From positions 1 to 6,700 of the forward strand of contig JBAYNS010000066.1 of assembly GCA_041678625.1 (NCBI GenBank): a DNA stretch of 6,700 nucleotides, in the 5' to 3' direction. The notes below the pieces were generated by a model. That model did no database searches and was not told the DNA's origin. It worked only from the letters and a program-made list of their open reading frames with translations. Position 1 is the first letter of the stretch; each line of letters opens with the position of its first letter. The stretch is from JBAYNS01 sp041678625. GTDB lineage: Bacteria > Patescibacteriota > Gracilibacteria > Peribacterales > Peribacteraceae. Positions 1-5,349 of the stretch are shown piece by piece. Both the position numbers and the translations under genes were made by a program.

Positions 1-9
1 GCTCTATTC

Positions 10-1305
10 TTGAAACACCGCCATCTCATGAATCTGCCATTCACTGAAGCAGCCCGCCGGCGCCTTGATACCGTTCCCGCACTTCGGGAGAAACTACTCG
101 CTCTGCAGAAAGTGCCCGGGGAACCGCTGTTCGTGTATGACGCAGCGGAAGTTGTATCACGTTATCGGAGTTTCACAGACGCTTTCTCTGATGAGGGTGT
201 GAATGTCCACGCATTTTTCGCCATGAAGAGTAATCCATACCCGGGACTGCTCAAGACAATCGTTTCCGCAGGCGGAGGACTGGATGCATCCAGTACACGG
301 GAGCTCGCACGCGCCGTTCAAACCAAAGCTCAGCGGATACTGCTCACCGGTCCGGCGAAGACGGAACGGGAATTTGCATATGTGCTGGAGCATCCCGACC
401 GTATCACGGTCAATCTTGAGAGTATGCGCGAACTTGAAACGCTTGCACGATTGGCAAAGGAGAAAAATGTGCAGGTCCGCTGCGGCTTACGCATCGTGAC
501 CGACCATCAGCACGGATGGACAAAATTCGGCCAGCCGCTCAAGCGGCTGCGCGAGTTTTTTGATGCCGCACAGAAGCATCCCTCTCTCGTTTTCACGGGA
601 ATACACTTCCACACCAGTTTTAACGGAAAGCCCGATCGCTACATTCACACGTTCCAGGAGGTATGCGCATATGCACGCGAACATTTCTCTGCGGAAGAAC
701 GTGCCAGATTTACCTACGTTGATATGGGCGGCGGCATCTATCCGGAAGACCTGCTTGAGTGCACATATCCCTGGAATGCACAGCTGGAACAAATGCACGT
801 GCCCCCGGCTATTTTGGAAGACATCCGCAACGACCGCGTTCAGCCGCGTGTTATTCCGCACCAGATCACTCCCATGAAGGACTTTGCGCAGACAATCGGC
901 GCGATTTTCCGCAACGAAGTACGCACCGCGTTTCCGCATGCAGAGCTCTACGCGGAACCGGGGCGACTTCTCTCTAATAACAGCATGCATCTTCTTTTGA
1001 GTCTCATCGACAAAAAAGAAAATTGGATGGGCATCACCGATGGCGGCACCAACATGATCGGATGGGAGAAGTATCAGTATTTTTACTATTCGCCCGTTTT
1101 TAACCTTACGCACTTTAGTGCACAGCGCGAGATTCCTTTCTTCCTCTACGGTTCTCTATGCACACCCGATGACCTGTGGGGATACTATCTCTACTGCAGT
1201 GATGTCCAGGAGGGTGATACGATCTGCCTACCTTACCAGGGGGCATACACGTACACGCTTGCACAGGAATTTATCAAAGATATCCCGGAGGTTATTGATA
1301 TTTGA
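10..1305 (+). CDS. PLP-dependent decarboxylase, diaminopimelate/ornithine decarboxylase group (fold type III)
   Basis: Cytosolic enzyme expected to decarboxylate a basic amino acid on a pyridoxal-phosphate cofactor. Seen in order: the AMKSNP block with the presumed PLP lysine K73; GGGLDASSTRE (about 88-98), matching the family's G-A-G-x-D-x-x-S-x-x-E block; GIHFHTSF (197-204) in the place of GLHCHIGSQ; the phosphate-binding glycine loop VDMGGG (237-242); AEPGRLL (315-321); GSLCTPDD (381-388) with the active-site Cys384 that normally comes from the partner subunit; and GAYTYT (411-416). So both half-sites of the usual dimer are complete. The length of about 430 aa is normal. Substrate (diaminopimelate, ornithine, lysine or carboxynorspermidine) cannot be decided from sequence. 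The start is uncertain: the frame is open to the window's left edge, TTG at 10 and ATG at 28 are both possible, neither has a Shine-Dalgarno, and the gene may begin further left. Ends with TGA, inside the next gene's -35 box. Confidence 0.92.
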   Translation: MKHRHLMNLPFTEAARRRLDTVPALREKLLALQKVPGEPLFVYDAAEVVSRYRSFTDAFSDEGVNVHAFFAMKSNPYPGLLKTIVSAGGGLDASSTRELARAVQTKAQRILLTGPAKTEREFAYVLEHPDRITVNLESMRELETLARLAKEKNVQVRCGLRIVTDHQHGWTKFGQPLKRLREFFDAAQKHPSLVFTGIHFHTSFNGKPDRYIHTFQEVCAYAREHFSAEERARFTYVDMGGGIYPEDLLECTYPWNAQLEQMHVPPAILEDIRNDRVQPRVIPHQITPMKDFAQTIGAIFRNEVRTAFPHAELYAEPGRLLSNNSMHLLLSLIDKKENWMGITDGGTNMIGWEKYQYFYYSPVFNLTHFSAQREIPFFLYGSLCTPDDLWGYYLYCSDVQEGDTICLPYQGAYTYTLAQEFIKDIPEVIDI

Positions 1306-1330
1306 TATAATATAAAAAAAGTGGTATAAT
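1302..1330 (+). promoter_or_regulatory. Near-consensus sigma70-type promoter giving a leaderless mRNA
   Basis: TTGATA at 1302-1307 and a perfect TATAAT at 1325-1330 are separated by exactly 17 bases. The -35 box overlaps the TGA stop (1303-1305) of the decarboxylase. Transcription starting 7 bases after the -10 would begin at 1337, which is the A of the next ATG. A second TATAAT at 1306-1311 has no -35 at a suitable distance. Confidence 0.8.
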
Positions 1331-1336
1331 ATAGAT

Positions 1337-2308
1337 ATGATAAACATCCCACCCCTTCCTGCTGGAGCTGAAGAGCTTAGAGAACACTTTCCGCTTCCCG
1401 GAAGCAATACAAAACAATCTGCAGAAGCTATTCTCAGCGAAAAACTGAGTACACGACTGGAAAGAGAATTCGCGGGAGTCGCTACGGTGCAGGCACTCCC
1501 CTCCCCTGAGAATCAGAAGCAACAAGAGATCCTCCAGATAAATGTGATAAACCGGGAACGGTGGCGATCCCCTGAGTGTCAAAGAAAATTTCTGCCGATC
1601 ATCGGTTCTATTCTGCAACAGACGTTCGATCCAGATCATGCAGATGTTACATTGAGTCCCGATGAACTCGTAGCTGAATATAAGGATTGTGACCCCGATT
1701 TCATGGACAATATGATCATTGTTACACAAAATCAACAGGTACGGGGTTTTATTATGTCCAAACATTGCAAACCTACCCAGACTGATCAGGTTCCTGTTGT
1801 TGCTCTCCAGCTCACATCTGTGGAAGCAGGAAGCAAATATCAGGGAACAGGAAAACAGCTCTATAAACTTCTCTATGATCAAAATCCTGGTGCCGCTATC
1901 GTTGCGGCAACACATACCCCAGCAGCCATTCAATCAAAGGCGAAAAGCTTACAAGGCGACCGTCGCCTCTACTTTTGCGGCCTGCGGGATGGCGATGAAG
2001 CGAAGAATCTTTCAAAAAAAGAACTCAGAATAGTACAAGAAGCTGAAGCACAATACCGTGACATGCTCGATAAAGAGTACGGTGACGATCCCCTTGTAGA
2101 TCAGTCTGGTATTCCTCCGCACTGCATAACATACGGCGAAGGCAGTATTGCCTGGACAGATGAACACCAGTGGAGAGAAGGTGACACTTCTCCTATGGCG
2201 CAGTCATTTAGCAAGCTCCGGAAGTGGGTCTTTGACCATGGCAAAGAAGGAGAGGGTTTGTATGGCATGCTTACTTCGCTGCCAGAGAAAGCTCTTCGGG
2301 AGGAATAA
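1337..2308 (+). CDS. GNAT-like N-acetyltransferase, substrate unknown
   Basis: A 323-aa soluble protein. The central part fits a GNAT fold: a strand with VRGFIM (135-140), a second strand VVALQLTSVE (154-163), and then KYQGTGKQLYKLL (167-179). That last segment matches acetyl-CoA-binding motif A (Q/R-x-x-G-x-G/A) with Q169 and G172, but has Gln174 instead of the last small residue. A further strand and helix follow (AAIVAATHTPAAIQSKAK, 186-203), as in motif B. The N-terminal ~100 and C-terminal ~110 residues are longer than a minimal GNAT domain and I do not recognise them. The ATG at 1337 is chosen because it sits where transcription should start and no Shine-Dalgarno precedes it, so a leaderless start is expected. 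GNAT assignment is moderately sure; the acceptor (amine, protein or tRNA) is unknown. Ends TAA. Confidence 0.72.
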   Translation: MINIPPLPAGAEELREHFPLPGSNTKQSAEAILSEKLSTRLEREFAGVATVQALPSPENQKQQEILQINVINRERWRSPECQRKFLPIIGSILQQTFDPDHADVTLSPDELVAEYKDCDPDFMDNMIIVTQNQQVRGFIMSKHCKPTQTDQVPVVALQLTSVEAGSKYQGTGKQLYKLLYDQNPGAAIVAATHTPAAIQSKAKSLQGDRRLYFCGLRDGDEAKNLSKKELRIVQEAEAQYRDMLDKEYGDDPLVDQSGIPPHCITYGEGSIAWTDEHQWREGDTSPMAQSFSKLRKWVFDHGKEGEGLYGMLTSLPEKALREE

Positions 2309-2314
2309 CATTCC

Positions 2315-2340
2315 GCAAACAAGAGTTTGTGCTTTGGTGT
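2315..2340 (+). terminator. Weak terminator-like hairpin after the GNAT-like gene
   Basis: GCAAAC (2315-2320) pairs with GTTTGT (2325-2330) around an AAGA loop, including one G-T pair. The tract after it, GCTTTGGTGTTTT, is T-rich but interrupted. It lies 7 bases beyond the stop codon. Position is right, but stem and T-tract are poor for an intrinsic terminator. Confidence 0.3.
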
Positions 2341-2407
2341 TTTGCGCCAGACAATCCTGCACTACGCACCATCATGAACATTCAAAATATTTATATTGAT
2401 GTTAATT

Positions 2408-2436
2408 TTGACATACGCATTCATTGCGACTATTGT
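2408..2436 (+). promoter_or_regulatory. Promoter of the exported-protein gene
   Basis: A perfect TTGACA at 2408-2413, a 17-base spacer, then TATTGT at 2431-2436 (4 of 6 consensus bases). Transcription would start near 2443 and give a leader of about 160 bases before the ATG at 2604. An inverted repeat CAAAAT (2383-2388)/ATTTTG (2405-2410) overlaps the -35 box and could be an operator, but this is weak. Apart from this and the hairpins listed at 2563-2597, I see no gene between 2309 and 2603; the - strand frame there is a shadow. Confidence 0.5.
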
Positions 2437-2562
2437 CCCCAGTTACTGAGGTTGCTCTTTCACACCACCTGCAGACACAACTGAACAGCGTTTTTCCTGC
2501 CAGTTTTCCCCACCTGCTTCTTTTCTCTCCATTACCAGTTCTGCGCACAGCGGAATGATGTG

Positions 2563-2597
2563 AGAGGAAAGCCCACCCTCTATCTCCCGAAAGGAGA
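2563..2597 (+). promoter_or_regulatory. Shine-Dalgarno inside a small hairpin in the mRNA leader
   Basis: The ribosome binding site AAGGAG (2591-2596) is 7 bases before the ATG at 2604. It lies in a potential hairpin: TCTCC (2583-2587), loop CGAAA, GGAGA (2593-2597). Just upstream a second 5-bp stem is possible, AGAGG (2563-2567) with CCTCT (2577-2581). Because AGAGG and GGAGA compete for similar CTC-rich partners, the leader could switch between forms. The pairing is seen; the regulation is inference. Confidence 0.4.
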
Positions 2598-2603
2598 ACT
2601 ACG

Positions 2604-3317
2604 ATGAGAAATTGCAAGCACACTCTTTTGGTTGTTGTAGCCATTGTTATCCTAATTTTTGCCACGGAGGCAAAAGCACAGGATGTCAGACAGCTCACAG
2701 CCCAGGCGCAGTGGATGACTGCGGCCTCAAGCTGGATGAACATTGCGGGCCAGAACAATGCCCAGGCAAAGATAGCTGAAGCTGAAGCAAAAATCATCGC
2801 TGCTCAGGCAGCAATGGTTACTGCCAAAGCCGGCGCCGACAAGACTCACGCCGAGGCATCGCAAATTCGTGAGCAAATCAGAAGCCTCTCTCTGGATAAC
2901 GATTTGAAGAAAGCCACGGTTTACTATGGGAAGCGTGCGATGCACGCCACCTATAATTCCTTGGCTCAATCAAAATCGCAACCCACCAGGGACGATCTGA
3001 TTCGACAAAGCCAACAATACGCTCCTAAACGACTAACCAAGGAGCAACTTGATCCCGATAGTGGGAAAATCAATTGGCCAGCGATTCTCCAACAGGACCG
3101 GTTTCTGGAGCATCGGGTACAGCTGGATAGTCTCTTCGCGAAGTACCACGATTCCAGTCTGGATATCCGCGGAGAGGTCCAAAGCCTTAGCGAAGAAATG
3201 CGTGATGAGTTGAAACTCCTGGTTCAGGAAGTGTCTCCTGCAGAGTACATGGAAGCGCAACAATTCATCAGGAGTTTGGCATACGAATCTCAATGCAATC
3301 GGTCACAACAAGGGTAA
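2604..3317 (+). CDS. Exported alanine-rich coiled-coil protein, function unknown
   Basis: A 237-aa protein. Residues 1-25 form a classical signal peptide: MRNCKH basic start, a hydrophobic core of about 13 residues (LLVVVAIVILIFA), then AKA before QD as a signal peptidase I site after residue 25. The mature part opens with an Ala/Gln/Glu-rich helical stretch (about 28-110), likely coiled coil. A C-terminal conserved-looking domain follows, with GKINWPAIL (154-162), LDSLFAKYH (174-182) and SPAEYMEAQQFIRSLAYE (211-228). From memory this C-terminal pattern (WPxxL ... LxxLF ... YxxAxxFxxSLAYE) recalls secreted hypothetical proteins of Planctomycetes; I could not check this. No catalytic motif is visible. 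The ATG is fixed by a good Shine-Dalgarno. The gene has its own promoter, leader and terminator, so it is a single-gene unit. Confidence 0.8.
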   Translation: MRNCKHTLLVVVAIVILIFATEAKAQDVRQLTAQAQWMTAASSWMNIAGQNNAQAKIAEAEAKIIAAQAAMVTAKAGADKTHAEASQIREQIRSLSLDNDLKKATVYYGKRAMHATYNSLAQSKSQPTRDDLIRQSQQYAPKRLTKEQLDPDSGKINWPAILQQDRFLEHRVQLDSLFAKYHDSSLDIRGEVQSLSEEMRDELKLLVQEVSPAEYMEAQQFIRSLAYESQCNRSQQG

Positions 3318-3377
3318 GTTGAGAGAGTAGCCAAATGCCATCCATGGTTTCCATGGTGAAAGTATAAACCTCAGTTT

Positions 3378-3417
3378 GAGCCCCATCCTCCGTTTTTGGA
3401 TGGGGCTCGTTTTTTTT
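3378..3417 (+). terminator. Strong intrinsic terminator
   Basis: GAGCCCCATCC (3378-3388) pairs perfectly over 11 bp with GGATGGGGCTC (3398-3408) around a 9-base loop. G and then eight T residues (3410-3417) follow. It lies 60 bases after the stop of the exported-protein gene. The opposite strand has no T-tract after the stem, so it acts for the + strand. Confidence 0.93.
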
Positions 3418-3434
3418 ATCGTTTGCTTTTGCTG

Positions 3435-3450
3435 GCGCGGCGTGCCGCGC
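3435..3450. repeat. GC-rich palindrome in the spacer between convergent genes
   Basis: GCGCGGC-GT-GCCGCGC is a perfect 7-bp inverted repeat, flanked by CTG and AGAGCGAAGG. The high GC and the nearby CGAAG resemble the dispersed palindromic elements elsewhere in the window, but the stem lacks their CTTCG/CTACG pair. Confidence 0.5.
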
Positions 3451-3506
3451 AGAGCGAAGGATTGGTTCATCAAACGGAGCAGGTTATTTTTTATGATTGA
3501 AGTTTT

Positions 3507-3523
3507 TCTCTAAATTTTAGAGA
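3507..3523. repeat. AT-rich inverted repeat downstream of tspO
   Basis: TCTCTAAA and TTTAGAGA form an 8-base inverted repeat with one central T. It lies 22 bases beyond the stop of the - strand tspO gene. No clear T-tract follows on either strand, so it is at best a weak transcript end. Confidence 0.35.
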
Positions 3524-3545
3524 TAAGAAAATGTGCTCAAATCAT

Positions 3546-3956
3546 TTACCTGTTTAACCAAGTAATGCTCATCTGTAAAATCGTCGCAAAACTTACCCAT
3601 GCTAAATATGGTATCTGCGCCCATCCCACCCAAGGAGCAAGAGGCCAGACTATGCGCATCATCCATAGTATTGTGCCAAGCACGATCACGATATCTATGA
3701 GAGCGAACACGTTGTTCTTCAGTCCAAATTGTATTGGTGTGAATGCCAGATTTGCTATTACATTAATTATAAAGGGGACAGCAATCTTTACAGCCCACTT
3801 TTTGCTTAATACATTGAAAAAAACGTATCCGAAAGAAAGAATGATTATGATGTATAAAACTGTCCAAACAGGCCCGAATATCCATGAGGGTGGAGCAAAT
3901 GGCGGCTTGATTAACATCTGATACCACTGAGCTGTTCCTTCGGGGTTCATGTGCAT
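3546..3956 (-). CDS. tspO: TspO/MBR (tryptophan-rich sensory protein) family membrane protein, short form
   Basis: Inner-membrane protein; relatives bind tetrapyrroles or sterol-like ligands and influence stress or pigment responses. Seen: the family signature WYxxLxKPxxxPPxWxFGPVW at residues 11-31; the N-x-x-x-N-x-x-F-x-P-x-x-F-G-L segment at about 65-79; and a last helix PYLAWVSFATILQMSITWLN at 117-136. Four hydrophobic segments are visible (about 30-48, 57-78, 83-103, 113-133). Typical members are about 155-160 aa with five helices, and here the first helix before the WY motif is missing. This is not a start-site error, because an in-frame TGA lies 18 bases upstream of the ATG at 3956. 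No Shine-Dalgarno precedes either ATG (3956 or 3950). Convergent with the exported-protein gene. Family assignment is firm, ligand unknown. Confidence 0.9.
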   Translation of the reverse strand: MHMNPEGTAQWYQMLIKPPFAPPSWIFGPVWTVLYIIIILSFGYVFFNVLSKKWAVKIAVPFIINVIANLAFTPIQFGLKNNVFALIDIVIVLGTILWMMRIVWPLAPWVGWAQIPYLAWVSFATILQMSITWLNR

Positions 3957-4014
3957 TGAGGTGAAGATAATAAATCACAACGCTTTGATACTATTTTGAA
4001 TAAAGTTTGGCGCG

Positions 4015-4050
4015 CCACGCGTAGCCCCGCGACTGCGGGGCGAAGTGTGG
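4015..4050. repeat. Palindromic element 1 (CTACG/CTTCG-type)
   Basis: CCACGC, GTAG, CCCCGC, loop GACT, GCGGGG, CGAAG, TGTGG: two paired blocks separated by a GTAG opposite CGAAG mispair. Its right end overlaps a 12-base copy of the tRNA-Tyr 3' end (4048-4059). GCCACG occurs at 4014-4019 and again at 4087-4092, bracketing this element together with the next one. Confidence 0.65.
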
Positions 4051-4060
4051 TGGGCCGGGC

Positions 4061-4085
4061 CGCCTACGCTCTTCGAGCTACGGCG
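4061..4085. repeat. Palindromic element 2 (CTACG/CTTCG-type)
   Basis: CGCC (4061-4064) pairs with GGCG (4082-4085) and CTC with GAG around a TTC loop. TACG and CTAC lie opposite each other in the middle. It is adjacent to element 1, so the two form a doublet in the 180-base gap between tspO and tRNA-Tyr. Nothing else coding is seen in 3957-4138. Confidence 0.55.
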
Positions 4086-4138
4086 AGCCACGGGAGTTGC
4101 TAATAAATTCTGAAAAGTCTGAGTTTACAATTCTATTC

Positions 4139-4223
4139 TGGTGGGCCGGGAGGGATTCGAACCCCCGAAGGCAGAGCCATCTGGTTTACAGCCAGACCCG
4201 TTTGGCCACTTCGGTACCGACCC
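4139..4223 (-). tRNA. tRNA-Tyr(GTA), intact, CCA encoded
   Basis: Read on the - strand: acceptor GGGTCGG pairs with CCGGCCC (one T-G pair); TA at 8-9; D stem CCG/CGG with loop AAGTGGCCAAA; anticodon stem TCTGG/CCAGA with loop CTGTAAA, so anticodon GTA; a 13-base class II variable arm with stem GGC/GCC, as expected for bacterial tRNA-Tyr; T arm GGGGG-TTCGAAT-CCCTC; discriminator A and a genomic CCA. All arms pair and the total is 85 nt. It follows the 269-aa gene on the same strand by 65 bases but has its own likely promoter. Confidence 0.97.
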
Positions 4224-4232
4224 ACGTAATGA

Positions 4233-4261
4233 ATAATTAATACTGAAAGAACCGTGTCCAA
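4233..4261 (-). promoter_or_regulatory. Probable promoter of tRNA-Tyr
   Basis: On the - strand, TTGGAC (4261-4256), a 17-base spacer, then AATTAT (4238-4233). Transcription would start near 4226, about three bases before the mature 5' end. The -35 box is one arm of the inverted repeat at 4256-4286. Confidence 0.45.
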
Positions 4262-4286
4262 AGGTGATTTTATTTAACCTTTGGAC
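4256..4286. repeat. Perfect 10-bp inverted repeat between the HEPN-like gene and tRNA-Tyr
   Basis: GTCCAAAGGT (4256-4265) and ACCTTTGGAC (4277-4286) flank an 11-base AT-rich loop. It begins two bases beyond the stop codon of the - strand gene, a position typical of a terminator. No T-tract follows the stem on either strand (ACGGTTCTTTC on the - strand). It may be an RNA-stabilising 3' hairpin or an operator for the tRNA promoter it overlaps. Confidence 0.5.
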
Positions 4287-4288
4287 TG

Positions 4289-5098
4289 TCAGAGTTTAAT
4301 GAGTATGTCGTCTGATTTCAATCCAATTACACGCTCTCTGACGATTTGACTGATGGCATACTGCAATTTAAAAACATGCTTTTGCAACAGCTCTTCGAGA
4401 TTCGGCTTCTCTCCGTCAATTGTCAGGATGTCCTCGGAATGCGAGAAATAGTCGCGTATGACGACTGCGCTACTTTTTGTTTCCGTATAAAGGGGGTTCC
4501 TGCTTATCTTCGACAATTGGGCTACGCCAACTGGTTGTAGTAGCTGATGAATACACTCTCTTTCATTGGCACCCCCTCCCGCAAGAAGTAGACAGGAAAT
4601 ATACAGGTGCCAGAATTTTCGTACCTTATCTTCCGAAATTTTTGCATCTGCAAGCTGTCGCATAGCTTCAATCAACGCCGGGTCGGTGGGCATGTCGTTC
4701 CACCCTTTAACGAGTTCAGCGATTTTTATTTCTTTTACTGGAAAAGGACCATTGTTCAAATATGCGGTAATAGGACTGAGCGCTGTAACAGGTTTGCCGT
4801 TCTCGAAATAACACATCTGCTCAATCTTTCGATTGACTCTAAATTGAAGAAATGAAGACAGATAGCCCGCTGCAGTAGAGAGATGTTCCTCCGTTAAAAG
4901 GAATGCCTCCTTCTCTGAGGCTGCTTTAATATCTCCTATTCGGAACCCATACTTGGGACTGGATTCGGGTCCTACCCCCTCTGTGTCTGCACTGATGATT
5001 TCAAAATGGCTTCCGTCACTGAATGAAAGTTTGATGGGAACATGCATGGGGAGCAGCACGTGGACTTCGATTGTCCCCTTAAAGTTATAATTAGTCAT
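4289..5098 (-). CDS. Unrecognised 269-aa protein with a possible C-terminal HEPN-like motif
   Basis: Soluble, no signal peptide or membrane helix. Residues 1-115 look mainly beta (alternating strands such as TIEVHVLLPMHVPIKLSFSD); from about 120 on the protein is helical. Near the C terminus, IRDYFSHSEDIL contains R215-D-x3-H220, the R-x(4-6)-H signature with a polar residue after Arg that marks HEPN nucleases. A helix (LEELLQKHVFKLQYAISQIVRERVIGL, about 234-260) follows, as in that fold. This is suggestive only: the motif is short. The other view is an uncharacterised helical protein with no enzymatic role. The ATG at 5098 has no Shine-Dalgarno of its own; it overlaps the stop of a leader ORF as ATGA. 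Setting: downstream of a broken tRNA-Tyr and upstream of the intact tRNA-Tyr, same strand. Confidence 0.7.
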   Translation of the reverse strand: MTNYNFKGTIEVHVLLPMHVPIKLSFSDGSHFEIISADTEGVGPESSPKYGFRIGDIKAASEKEAFLLTEEHLSTAAGYLSSFLQFRVNRKIEQMCYFENGKPVTALSPITAYLNNGPFPVKEIKIAELVKGWNDMPTDPALIEAMRQLADAKISEDKVRKFWHLYISCLLLAGGGANERECIHQLLQPVGVAQLSKISRNPLYTETKSSAVVIRDYFSHSEDILTIDGEKPNLEELLQKHVFKLQYAISQIVRERVIGLKSDDILIKL

Positions 5099-5127
5099 AG
5101 GTGAATAAAATGATACTTCAACTCCAT
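5095..5127 (-). CDS. Ten-codon leader ORF, MELKYHFIHL, coupled to the HEPN-like gene
   Basis: ATG at 5127-5125 follows AGGAGG with a 6-base spacing, the best ribosome binding site in this region. It reads M-E-L-K-Y-H-F-I-H-L and ends with TGA at 5097-5095. The A of the next ATG (5098) is the last base of its Leu codon, so start and stop overlap as ATGA, the classic arrangement for termination-reinitiation. The 269-aa gene has no binding site of its own. A single-base frame error joining the two ORFs is the alternative. Confidence 0.5.
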   Translation of the reverse strand: MELKYHFIHL

Positions 5128-5129
5128 AA

Positions 5130-5155
5130 CCTCCCTCCTAATGTCCTCCCTCCTA
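5130..5155 (-). promoter_or_regulatory. Tandemly duplicated Shine-Dalgarno
   Basis: On the - strand TAGGAGGGAGG occurs twice (5155-5145 and 5140-5130) with a 15-base period, separated by ACAT. The proximal copy serves the leader ORF ATG at 5127. The distal copy precedes no ATG at useful spacing. Confidence 0.6.
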
Positions 5156-5186
5156 GCATCTTTGTCGAACCAGTCTGGAAAGGATT

Positions 5187-5226
5187 CCCACCTTCGCATT
5201 GCTTTGCAATGGCTACGGTGGACAGG
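5187..5226. repeat. Palindromic insert in the T loop (40 bases)
   Basis: CCACC-TTCG-CATTG, loop CTTTG, CAATG-GCTAC-GGTGG: a 5+5 bp stem with TTCG opposite GTAGC, extended by ACAGG at the right end. It splits the T loop between TTCG and AAT with no target duplication. Confidence 0.75.
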
Positions 5227-5258
5227 CGAACCCCCGAAACCGTAAGGTGCCTGGTTTA

Positions 5259-5290
5259 CCCTTCGACTCGCTTCGCTCGCTCAGGGCAGG
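5259..5290. repeat. Palindromic insert in the anticodon loop (32 bases)
   Basis: CCCT/AGGG arms enclose TCGACTCGCTTCGCTCGCTC, itself a run of CGCTTCG-like imperfect inverted repeats, and the insert ends in CAGG. It interrupts the anticodon GTA. This sequence type is, to my memory, abundant in Patescibacteria intergenic regions. Confidence 0.75.
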
Positions 5291-5306
5291 CAGCCAGACC
5301 CGTTTG

Positions 5307-5349
5307 CCTGCCGGCCGTAGCCCCGAACGAAGTGAGGGCGAAGGCTGGA
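5307..5349. repeat. Palindromic insert in the D loop (42-43 bases)
   Basis: CCTGCC at the left and GGCTGG at the right enclose CCGTAGCCCC and GGGCGAAGG arms around an AACGAAGTGA loop, again with GTAG opposite CGAAG. Its exact right edge is ambiguous by one base (A5349). Confidence 0.72.

Noticed and set aside
487..1113. Long 208-aa open frame on the - strand
   Set aside because: It lies wholly within the decarboxylase gene, whose motifs are unmistakable; the antisense translation has no recognisable domain.
1292..1933. 213-aa open frame on the - strand
   Set aside because: Antisense to the GNAT-like gene and its promoter; rich in Cys, Ser and Leu as typical of shadow frames.
2402..2797. 131-aa open frame on the - strand covering the gap before the exported-protein gene
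   Set aside because: It overlaps the signal-peptide region of a gene with promoter, SD and terminator; no start signal or domain is seen.
3339..3355. CCATGG inverted repeat before the terminator
   Set aside because: Six-base arms with a 3-base spacer and no context; likely incidental.
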